Shown here in pieces: positions 8,099 through 13,839 of a stretch of 13,839 nucleotides of DNA. Every line of letters begins with the position of its first letter. Positions within the stretch are counted from its first letter, which is position 1. Source of the stretch: an uncultured Pseudomonadota bacterium (GTDB lineage: Bacteria; Myxococcota_A; UBA9042; CAIXZC01); contig CALGBT010000147.1 of NCBI GenBank assembly GCA_937884235.1, forward strand, positions 1 through 13,839. Direction: 5' to 3'. The notes beneath the pieces were generated by a model. That model had not been told where the DNA came from. It made no database searches and saw nothing but the letters and a program-made list of their open reading frames with translations. The position numbers were made by a program, and so were the translations under genes.

Positions 8099-8127
8099 AT
8101 TATATGGAAGCGCGAGCCCGGACGCAA
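8099..8127 (-). promoter_or_regulatory. Promoter of the giant lipoprotein gene
   Basis: On the minus strand a perfect -10 box TATAAT (8104-8099) lies 17 nt downstream of TTGCGT (8127-8122, 3 of 6 to the -35 consensus). Transcription would start near 8092, giving a leader of about 50 nt. No operator is evident, although a short stem CGACT-TTC-AGTCG lies further upstream near 8153-8165. Confidence 0.6.
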
Positions 8128-8230
8128 GGGGATGCTCTGCTCGTGTCATCGTGCGACTTTCAGTCGACTGGGGGCCGTGCCGAGAGGCGACAAAAGACCG
8201 TTCATTCACCAGCGCCCCCCTTTCCCACCG

Positions 8231-8348
8231 GTCATCCCGCGGCCGGCCGACGGCCGGCGAGGGATCTTCGGGCACCACCCGGTCTCTCCTACGGCACTTC
8301 CAAGCCACGCAGAGAGCCCTCCGGCGGCAAGCCGCCGTTCGGGATGAC
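8231..8348. repeat. Inverted pair of short palindromic (REP-like) repeats
   Basis: GTCATCCCG at 8231-8239 is matched by its exact complement CGGGATGAC at 8340-8348. Inside each end is a GC-rich hairpin (GCCGGCC-GAC-GGCCGGC near 8242-8258; CGGCGG-CAAG-CCGCCG at 8322-8337) followed by a shared GAGGG(A/C)TCT-type tail. So there are two copies of one unit of about 36 bp (8231-8266 and 8313-8348), head to head with about 46 bp between. The rest of the 8040-8420 intergenic region holds only the promoter above. No T-run follows the hairpins, so they are not classical terminators, though they lie downstream of trmH. Confidence 0.65.
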
Positions 8349-8420
8349 ATTGCCGAGTGTGGGGAGCGGAACTTGAGAATCAGATCAGGGATGCGCCCCG
8401 TTCGAGGGCACAGATGAAAC

Positions 8421-9086
8421 TCACTGTTGCGTTCGCAACTGCTCGAGAATCCCCTCGGCCATGTTCACCGACAGGCGCACCCAGTGGGCGTAGAGCGCTT
8501 CGATGTCGGCATCATCAAGGTCACCATTCCGCCCGAAAATATTGACTCGTTGGTTCACCGCATAATGCACTGCAAGGGCACTTGCCACCGAAATATTGAA
8601 GCTCTGCGAGAAACCGTACATGGGAATGTAGAAACGGTGGTCACAGGCTGCAGCCATAGCCGGACTGAGCCCCTCGTGCTCATTGCCAAAGACCAAGGCC
8701 ACCGGACGGTCAAACGAAAGCTCCTGGATAGGCAGCGCGCCCTCGTCCAGAACCCCGGCAGCCACCGTGAATCCACGCCCGTGCAGATGCGAGATGCAGT
8801 CCTCGACGCTATCGTGGCGGATGATGTCGAGCCACTTCTCGGCCCCGTTGGTGACCCCGGGATTGGGCTTAAAAGGCAGGTTCAGGGCCGCCACATGAAG
8901 CTCCTGCAGCCCCATTGCCTCGGAAGAGCGGATGCAGGCCGATGCATTGTGGGGGTCGAAGATGTCCTCCAGCACCAGCACCAGATTGCGGGTCCGATGA
9001 GAGAGAACTTCCTGCAACCGGGCCTTGCGCCGTTCAGTCATGAACTGCTCAAGGTAGGCTGTTTCTTCTTGATAGGTAAGGACCAT
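8421..9086 (-). CDS. trmH: TrmH/SpoU-family tRNA (guanosine-2'-O-)-methyltransferase
   Basis: 221 residues. The SPOUT-fold enzyme TrmH methylates the 2'-hydroxyl of guanosine 18 in the tRNA D-loop using S-adenosylmethionine. All three SpoU motifs are visible: motif 1 with Asn47 and the catalytic-type Arg53 (NASACIRSSEAMG), motif 2 FGNEHEGLSP (133-142), and motif 3 IPMYGFSQSFNISVASAL (154-171), the knot that binds SAM. The sequence resembles E. coli and Thermus TrmH closely in these parts and is a usual length. The ATG at 9086 lies 7 nt after the lexA stop, so translation is probably coupled and the gene may be SOS-controlled with lexA. An alternative ATG at 9041 (codon 16) aligns with the family start, but neither has a strong ribosome site. 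The exact target base is inferred. Confidence 0.85.
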   Translation of the reverse strand: MVLTYQEETAYLEQFMTERRKARLQEVLSHRTRNLVLVLEDIFDPHNASACIRSSEAMGLQELHVAALNLPFKPNPGVTNGAEKWLDIIRHDSVEDCISHLHGRGFTVAAGVLDEGALPIQELSFDRPVALVFGNEHEGLSPAMAAACDHRFYIPMYGFSQSFNISVASALAVHYAVNQRVNIFGRNGDLDDADIEALYAHWVRLSVNMAEGILEQLRTQQ

Positions 9087-9093
9087 GAAAAAC

Positions 9094-9726
9094 CTAGACG
9101 AGTTGACGGAGGACCGTGATCACCAGGCCCTGAATTAGCGTATCACGCCCCTCCTCGGGACGCACGAGAATGGGTTCCATGGCTGGATTGGCCGGTTGCA
9201 GCCGGACGACGTTGCCGTCCCGGAAGAAGCGCTTAACTGTCGCTTCACCATCAACCAGCGCAACCACAATCGCACCCGCCGGAGCGGTCTCTTGCCGGCG
9301 CACGACAATGACATCACCATCGTAGATACCGTCCCCGATCATGGAATCACCTACCACCTTCAAAGCAAACAACTCCGTCTGCCGGGGGGCCAGGGAAGCA
9401 TCCACATGGACCATGCGCTCGACATTCTCCTCGGCCAGCAACGGTACCCCCGCGGCGATACGCCCCAGCAACGGCACCTGCACACTGCCCGCTTCCAAAT
9501 CCCCATCCGAGGCTGCCCGATGGACTACGGTGATGCCTCGTGAACGCGCCCGGGAGCGGAGGATGGCCCCTTTCCGTTCAAGGACATTGAGGTGGTCATT
9601 GACCGCATTGGTGGAACGGATGCCCAGGGCTTTGCCGATCTCACGCAGCGTCGGCGGCGACCCCTCTGCACTCAAGAAGCGCTCGATGAAACTGAGCACT
9701 TCCTGCTGTCGTGGCGAAAGCTCCAT
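9094..9726 (-). CDS. lexA: LexA SOS repressor
   Basis: 210 residues, normal for LexA. It represses DNA-damage genes and self-cleaves when RecA filaments form. The N-terminal winged helix-turn-helix spans about residues 1-70 (TLREIGKALGIRSTNAVNDH in the recognition region). The autocleavage site is Ala92-Gly93 (GRIAAGVPLL). The catalytic dyad is Ser128 (GDSM) and Lys165 (ATVKRF) in the S24 peptidase domain, so the protein looks fully functional. The ATG is preceded by GGGAGGGG six bases upstream. It is first in an operon with trmH and divergent from the SUMF1-like gene. A LexA box in its own promoter indicates autoregulation. Confidence 0.97.
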   Translation of the reverse strand: MELSPRQQEVLSFIERFLSAEGSPPTLREIGKALGIRSTNAVNDHLNVLERKGAILRSRARSRGITVVHRAASDGDLEAGSVQVPLLGRIAAGVPLLAEENVERMVHVDASLAPRQTELFALKVVGDSMIGDGIYDGDVIVVRRQETAPAGAIVVALVDGEATVKRFFRDGNVVRLQPANPAMEPILVRPEEGRDTLIQGLVITVLRQLV

Positions 9727-9746
9727 TGGTCACCCCTCCCAGTACG

Positions 9747-9775
9747 ACTCTACTGAACAACAGTTCAGCCGGCAA
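9747..9775 (-). promoter_or_regulatory. lexA promoter
   Basis: On the minus strand TTGCCG (9775-9770, 4 of 6) and TAGAGT (9752-9747, 4 of 6) are spaced by 17 nt. The LexA box fills the spacer. The predicted transcript would start near 9740 and have a leader of only about 14 nt that begins at the ribosome binding site. Confidence 0.6.
9753..9768. promoter_or_regulatory. LexA operator (SOS box)
   Basis: CTGAAC-AACA-GTTCAG is a perfect inverted repeat with six-base arms and a four-base centre. It has the GAAC-N4-GTTC core of Gram-positive-type boxes. With the following C it fits 15 of 17 positions of the CTRHAMRYBYGTTCAGS motif that I recall for Myxococcus xanthus LexA. Lying between -35 and -10, it would block RNA polymerase. 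Confidence 0.85.
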
Positions 9776-9781
9776 GACCTT

Positions 9782-9810
9782 TCGACTTGGCTCCCGCTAC
9801 CGGCTATGAT
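9782..9810 (+). promoter_or_regulatory. Promoter of the SUMF1-like gene
   Basis: TCGACT (9782-9787, 4 of 6) and TATGAT (9805-9810, 5 of 6) are spaced by 17 nt. Transcription would start near 9817. GGAGG (9836-9840) lies 7 nt before the ATG at 9848. The LexA box ends 13 nt upstream of this -35, so cross-regulation is possible but unproven. Confidence 0.5.
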
Positions 9811-9847
9811 AGGGAGAGTCAACTCGGAGAGAATTGGAGGTTTGCCT

Positions 9848-10687
9848 ATGCGTACTATCCTTGCCATCTGCCTGTTTGCCTGCTTCAACGTCAGCGCCGC
9901 CACCGCGCAGGAGAAGGGACTCGCCATGCCCGATGCCATGGTCATGATTGGCCAGGGAAAGTTCGTGCGCGGCTGCTCTGCCGCCACCGACCCCAACTGC
10001 CGCTCCCATGAGCGTCCCGCCCACGAGGTCGTCCTCGGTCCATTTCTCATCGACCGTCACGAGACCACTGTGGCTGAATACAAGAGGTGCGTTGATGCCG
10101 ACAAATGCACCATGCCCGGAACCAATCAGGACAACAAGCGTTGCAACTGGGGCCAGGAAGGGCGCGACCTCCACCCCATCAATTGCGTCGATTGGGCCCA
10201 GGCTGATGCCTACTGCAAATGGGCCGGAAAGAGGCTCCCCACCGAAACCGAGTGGGAGAAGGCCGCCCGCAGCGACGACGGACGGCGCTATCCCTGGGGC
10301 GGAGACCGGCCCAACTGCGACCTGGCCATTACCAGCCGCCAGGACAAAGGTTGTGGCCAGAGTAGCACCTGGCCAGTTTGCTCCGTACCCAAAGGCAATA
10401 GCCCCTACGGACTTTGCGACATGGTTGGCAACGTCTGGGAGTGGGTGGCTGACTGGTATGCCGCCGACACCTACGATGCCCAGAACGCGCAGATGGACAA
10501 AGAGACCAATGAACTGGTGAAGAATCCCGTCGGCCCATCCAATGGCCGGGAACGCGTCCTGCGCGGCGGCTCCTGGACCAGCAAGCTGCCCGAATCTGTC
10601 CGCACTTCCACACGCTTCTACTTCAAGCCCGACGTCAAGCTGGGAAACTTCGGCTTCCGCTGCGCAGACGACCTGAATATCCAGTAG
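9848..10687 (+). CDS. Exported SUMF1/FGE-like protein without the catalytic cysteines
   Basis: 279 residues from ATG 9848, chosen because GGAGG lies 7 nt upstream and the N-terminus then becomes a signal peptide (hydrophobic residues 4-18, cleavage probably near SAATAQ, residues 16-21). The frame is open further upstream but without these signals. The FGE-sulfatase (formylglycine-generating enzyme) fold spans about residues 30-275: ETTVAEYKRC (72-81), INCVDWAQADAYCKWAGKRL (111-130), PTETEWEKAAR (131-141), GNVWEWVADW (194-203), RVLRGGSW (236-243), GNFGFRC (266-272). Aligned to human SUMF1, the copper-binding Cys336 and Cys341 correspond to Ser250 and Thr255, so formylglycine formation is unlikely. 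The mature part has 12 other Cys, fitting an oxidising compartment. I infer a binding or structural role. Neighbours (lexA, thiolase operon) do not suggest a partner. Confidence 0.9.
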   Translation: MRTILAICLFACFNVSAATAQEKGLAMPDAMVMIGQGKFVRGCSAATDPNCRSHERPAHEVVLGPFLIDRHETTVAEYKRCVDADKCTMPGTNQDNKRCNWGQEGRDLHPINCVDWAQADAYCKWAGKRLPTETEWEKAARSDDGRRYPWGGDRPNCDLAITSRQDKGCGQSSTWPVCSVPKGNSPYGLCDMVGNVWEWVADWYAADTYDAQNAQMDKETNELVKNPVGPSNGRERVLRGGSWTSKLPESVRTSTRFYFKPDVKLGNFGFRCADDLNIQ

Positions 10688-10716
10688 ATAAGAGCTGACT
10701 GTGGCGAGGAGAGGTT

Positions 10717-12906
10717 CTACAGAGCCTTGAAGAAGATGCCGCCAGGTCCAACGTTGGCATCGGGAGCTGCAACCAGTTCAACGGTCATGCCTACCATGAC
10801 GTCGTCCGGGTCTCCCTGGAATCTGCCGAAGAGGGAACCAACAGTATCGGGGAAGACCACCTGAACTACCACCTCCGGAGTCTCCAGCAGGTGACCGCTC
10901 CGGTCTTCGTAAACCTCGGTGAAGGAGAGGACGGTACCCTTTGGCTCGATCTCCCGGGCATCGGCCTGAACATCGAGACTCTCCATAGAGAACTCGCAGA
11001 AGGCCGACGGCGGGACATGGACGGCTTCACAGTCCTCGCACCAGGTGCCCGACAGCTTGCCCTTGGTGAGGTCCATGTAGAACTTCTCGCCGGCGATGCC
11101 AGTGGTGTAGACATAGCTGAGCGGGATCTTGCCCGGGAAAGACTGCGCCGTGGTGACGTCCATCTCGGTGGGCTTGATCTGCACCGGCACACCAATCTCG
11201 TCGCTCTCTTTGAGGGGACGGAAGTGCTTGATGTCGGTGACGGTCCCGGTTCTATCCTTGGCGGGCTTCCAGACAGCCTTCAGGCGCATGCCCACATGAA
11301 CATCTTCCGGCTTGCAGTCGCCGATCATGTGGCAAAGCCCCATCTTCTCGAAGGCGCCGTCGATGGCGATGACAGCGAAGATATTCACTTTGCCGTCGGG
11401 GAGCATGGAGGAATCCCAGTTCACCCGGGAAAGCGTGAAGGTCTCGACGGTACCCGTGTCGGGCAGGTCGTAGTAGTCGGTGACCTCGTGCAGATTGCAC
11501 AGCTCGCAGAACTGGCGGGCTGGGATCATCATGCGGCCGCACTTGTTGCAGTAGCTGCCCCGCAGTTTGCCCTGCTTGAAGCCATCGAGATAGGTGGTCA
11601 GGGCCACGCCGTTGTCCCACGCGTACCGCAGGTCCGGGGCGTCCTTGGTGTGAGAGACATCGGTGGAGTTCTTGAGGGGAGTACCTGCGGGCAGGTCTTC
11701 CTTCTTCATTTCCGACCACATGGTCTTGCGAGGCATGCCGCCCTCGGAGGCCATGACTACCACGGTGCCGACCTGCATGAGGTCGCCCCAGGCCTGGGCG
11801 ACGCCACGGTAGGGCACCTTCGAGACCTGACGCTTGCCGGCCTGACCGGAAAGCTGGAAGTAGAGCTCGGCAATCTTCATGAGGCCGGTGGCAGCAATGG
11901 GGTTACCAACGCCCAGGGCGCCGCCGGAGGGGCACATGGGATGCGAGCCGGACCGCTCGAAGTTACCCGAGAGGAGCAACTCCTTGACCTTGCGACCGCT
12001 CTTGTCCAGAAGCAATGCGTTCATGTGGTGAAGCGCCTTGTAGTCAAAGGGATCGTAGGGCTCCCAGACATCGATCTGGTTGTAGGGATCGGTGACCCCT
12101 GCCATCTCGTAGGCATCCTTCGCGGCCATGGCGACGTAGTTGGGGAAGCCCAGGTCACGAGTGTTCCAGTAGGCGGTGTCCAGCCGGAAACCCACGCCCT
12201 CAATGAAGACCGGAGCCTGACAGTGGGTGCGCGCCACACGCTCGTTAGCCATGACGATGGCACAGGCCGCGTCAGAGGTGGGGGAGATGTCCAGGCGCTT
12301 GACCGGCCAGGAGAGGAGCGGCGAGTTCATGACATCCTCGACCGTGATCCTCTCGGCAATCTGGGCAGCAGGGTGGTCGATGGCGTTGAGCTTGTTCATT
12401 ACAGAGACAAGTGCCAACTCCTCTTCCTTGTAGCCGTAGCAGTGCATGAACCTCGCCATCTCAATGGCGAAGATGTGGATGAGCGTCAACTCCAGAGGCT
12501 GCTCCGTGGTGTGGTCGAAGATGGTCAGGAAGGCGCCTGCGGGGTGCGGGCTGCAAGGCGACATCTTCTCTTCGGTGACTACCAGACAGGTGTTGAATTT
12601 GCCCGAGGCCACGTGCATCCAGCCGTGAATGGGGCTCATGATTCCGGTTCCGCCGCCAACGTAATGGCGAAGATAGGGCTTGTTGGTCCCGCCAGATCCG
12701 GCGATGAGGTGCTCGCCGTTCATGTGGACGCCGTCAAAGCCGTCTGGGGCCGTGCCCAGGCAGACGCAGTCAATGTCATCAATGGTGAGGCCGGCATCGT
12801 CCAGAGCCTGCTGGACTGCGGCTGCGGCCAGTTCGCCGCTCGTTTCCTTTGCTCGGCGTACAAAGCGGGTCATGCCCGCGCCGATTACAGCAACTCGGTT
12901 ATTCAT
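10717..12906 (-). CDS. Thiolase-fold (SCP2-like) protein fused to two DUF35 OB-fold domains
   Basis: 729 residues. The thiolase-like part spans about 1-392 (VAVIGAG 5-11; TEEKMSP 111-117; YDPFDYKALHHM 284-295; CPSGGALGVGNPIAATG 325-341). The usual nucleophilic Cys of thiolases aligns with Gly85 (VGGGTG), and the His of the GHP motif is Asn335. Two DUF35 units follow: zinc ribbon Cys453-Cys456-Cys467-Cys470 with OB fold to about 575, and a second with Cys623-Cys626-Cys637 and Ser640 in place of the fourth Cys. DUF35 proteins are partners of SCP2-like thiolases (BbsA/BbsB of anaerobic toluene degradation) and of the cysteine-less retro-aldolase Ltp2 (ChsH2). Here they are fused in tandem. I infer an acyl-CoA C-C lyase or ligase, cytoplasmic, substrate unknown. 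GGGAGGG precedes the ATG by 7 nt. The upstream stop is 1 nt away, so the pair is one operon. Confidence 0.85.
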   Translation of the reverse strand: MNNRVAVIGAGMTRFVRRAKETSGELAAAAVQQALDDAGLTIDDIDCVCLGTAPDGFDGVHMNGEHLIAGSGGTNKPYLRHYVGGGTGIMSPIHGWMHVASGKFNTCLVVTEEKMSPCSPHPAGAFLTIFDHTTEQPLELTLIHIFAIEMARFMHCYGYKEEELALVSVMNKLNAIDHPAAQIAERITVEDVMNSPLLSWPVKRLDISPTSDAACAIVMANERVARTHCQAPVFIEGVGFRLDTAYWNTRDLGFPNYVAMAAKDAYEMAGVTDPYNQIDVWEPYDPFDYKALHHMNALLLDKSGRKVKELLLSGNFERSGSHPMCPSGGALGVGNPIAATGLMKIAELYFQLSGQAGKRQVSKVPYRGVAQAWGDLMQVGTVVVMASEGGMPRKTMWSEMKKEDLPAGTPLKNSTDVSHTKDAPDLRYAWDNGVALTTYLDGFKQGKLRGSYCNKCGRMMIPARQFCELCNLHEVTDYYDLPDTGTVETFTLSRVNWDSSMLPDGKVNIFAVIAIDGAFEKMGLCHMIGDCKPEDVHVGMRLKAVWKPAKDRTGTVTDIKHFRPLKESDEIGVPVQIKPTEMDVTTAQSFPGKIPLSYVYTTGIAGEKFYMDLTKGKLSGTWCEDCEAVHVPPSAFCEFSMESLDVQADAREIEPKGTVLSFTEVYEDRSGHLLETPEVVVQVVFPDTVGSLFGRFQGDPDDVMVGMTVELVAAPDANVGPGGIFFKAL

Positions 12907-12907
12907 C

Positions 12908-13839
12908 TCAGTCCCTCCCTTCGCCTTCGAGGATCACCACTGCTGCCGTATCCGTGGGCAGCCCGCGCCAGCCATGGACCAGAGCCACTTCAACGTCGTC
13001 AAGCTGGTGTCCACCAGCTTCGCCGCGCACCATCCGCACAGCATCGTAGAAGCGAGCCCCGCCGTTGGCCTCGAAGAGGTCACCGAATCCCTGGGAGCCG
13101 CCATCGAGATTGATGTAAGGCAAGCACTCGGGGGTCAACTGGAGCGCTTCCATGTGCATCAACTGCCGGTGCGCGTAGAGGTCGGACATGTAGAAAACAT
13201 CGATCTCATCCGCCGGCAATTCAATTCCTGCTTCCTTGTAGGCCATGGAAGCAGCCACCGCCGTACCTGCAGAAATGCCGTGGTCCCGACGCTCAATAAT
13301 TGAGTTGCCGGAGGCCCAGCCAGTACCCGTAACATAGACTGGCTTGGAGGTTCTCTCAAGCATCTCGTCGCCAATCCCCAGCACCGCAACTACCGCACAA
13401 TCGGCGGGGCGGGCAAACATCTGCTCGGTAACCGGGGTGGCCAGGGGGCGACTGCCAAGGACGTCGCCCGCATCAATGCGCGCCCCGTAGGGAGCCAATG
13501 GGTTTGTCAGCGCCGCACGCCGGTTGCGGGCCGCAACTTCGGCCACGTCTCCGATGCTGTATCCGGAAGACGCGAGAAACTGCTGCATCTCGATGCCGGC
13601 CAGGTAGTGTGGCGAAACCCCAAAACGATTGAAGATGGGGTCAAAGGAGAAGTGGAGCAACTCGTCCTTGGTCAGGATATTGCTCGCCTTCACGTAGGCC
13701 TGCACCGCAAGCGTCTTGTAGCGGCCCGTCTTCAACTGCATGACGGCTGACGAGAGTCCCTGCAGGAAATCGCCGGGTACGGTGTAGACCGGCTTGCGAA
13801 CCATGCCAAGCTGGTCAGGCACATACTCGTCTGCGATGG
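12908..13839 (-). CDS. Thiolase-like protein, 5' truncated by the window edge
   Basis: 309 residues visible, open through the window edge; the start lies outside. An internal GTG (13822) is not taken as the start because homologous sequence continues upstream of it. It reads as the middle and C-terminal parts of an SCP2-like thiolase: GLSSAVMQLKTGRYKTLAVQ after the nucleophile position, and DLYAHRQLMHMEALQL and DGGSQGFGDLFEANGGARFY in the C-terminal half. At the nucleophile position of thiolases (C-x-S-G) it has Phe in DFLQG (codon near 13768), and the usual GHP-GATG loop is replaced. So it is not a standard acetyl-CoA acetyltransferase. It stops 1 nt before the thiolase/DUF35 fusion gene, and the two probably form a hetero-oligomer, but this is inferred. 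Confidence 0.8.
   Translation of the reverse strand, partial: IADEYVPDQLGMVRKPVYTVPGDFLQGLSSAVMQLKTGRYKTLAVQAYVKASNILTKDELLHFSFDPIFNRFGVSPHYLAGIEMQQFLASSGYSIGDVAEVAARNRRAALTNPLAPYGARIDAGDVLGSRPLATPVTEQMFARPADCAVVAVLGIGDEMLERTSKPVYVTGTGWASGNSIIERRDHGISAGTAVAASMAYKEAGIELPADEIDVFYMSDLYAHRQLMHMEALQLTPECLPYINLDGGSQGFGDLFEANGGARFYDAVRMVRGEAGGHQLDDVEVALVHGWRGLPTDTAAVVILEGEGRD

Noticed and set aside
8322..8337. CGGCGG-CAAG-CCGCCG hairpin as the trmH terminator
   Set aside because: No run of T follows on the minus strand, and it is part of the REP-like unit. It could still aid Rho-dependent ending but is not a classic terminator.
9794..9822. A minus-strand promoter starting with TTGACT at 9822-9817
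   Set aside because: The -10 at the right distance (TAGCGG) is poor, and the lexA promoter around the LexA box fits better.
9341..9847. Upstream in-frame extension of the SUMF1-like gene
   Set aside because: It would overlap lexA on the other strand and bury the signal peptide. The ATG at 9848 has a ribosome site, promoter and signal sequence.
10688..10716. A terminator in the 29-bp gap between the SUMF1-like and thiolase/DUF35 genes
   Set aside because: No stem with a T-run could be found on either strand.
10891..13113. A 740-residue open frame antisense to the thiolase/DUF35 genes
   Set aside because: It runs across two recognised minus-strand genes, has no domain or good start, and is explained by GC-rich reverse reading.

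Overview
The window comes from a GC-rich bacterium with very disulfide-rich surface proteins. Two large lipoproteins carry Cys-rich repeats, MopE-type and thrombospondin-type-3 calcium motifs, and Dictyostelium-type CTDC repeats. There is also a secreted SUMF1-like protein, and the LexA operator matches the myxobacterial type. Together these suggest a deltaproteobacterial-grade organism such as Myxococcota or Bradymonadota. This placement is an inference; no rRNA or tRNA gene was seen.

Layout. (1) Positions 1-194 hold the 3' end of an unidentified forward gene. (2) 264-1979 (+) is a 571-residue lipoprotein built from about 7.5 copies of an eight-cysteine module, with a good sigma70-type promoter. 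(3) 1989-8039 (-) is a 2016-residue lipoprotein, convergent with the previous gene and separated from it by 9 nt. It begins with two copies of the same eight-Cys module. MopE/TSP3 motifs, about 23 CTDC repeats and a C-terminal array of about 14 beta-strand repeats follow. (4) 8040-8420 is non-coding, with a promoter and two inverted copies of a short palindromic repeat. (5) 8421-9726 (-) is a lexA-trmH operon whose promoter has a LexA box filling the -35/-10 spacer. (6) 9848-10687 (+) is an exported SUMF1/FGE-like protein lacking both catalytic cysteines, divergent from lexA. (7) 10717-13839 (-) is the end of an operon of two thiolase-fold proteins. The second is fused to two DUF35 (zinc ribbon plus OB-fold) domains, and both lack the usual thiolase nucleophile.

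How the genes fit together. The two convergent lipoproteins share a private-looking module and are probably partners or paralogous surface proteins. LexA controls its own operon, which translationally couples to the tRNA methylase TrmH. The thiolase/DUF35 pair resembles acyl-CoA retro-aldolase or thiolase complexes of the Ltp2-ChsH2 or BbsAB kind and probably acts on an unknown acyl-CoA in the cytoplasm.
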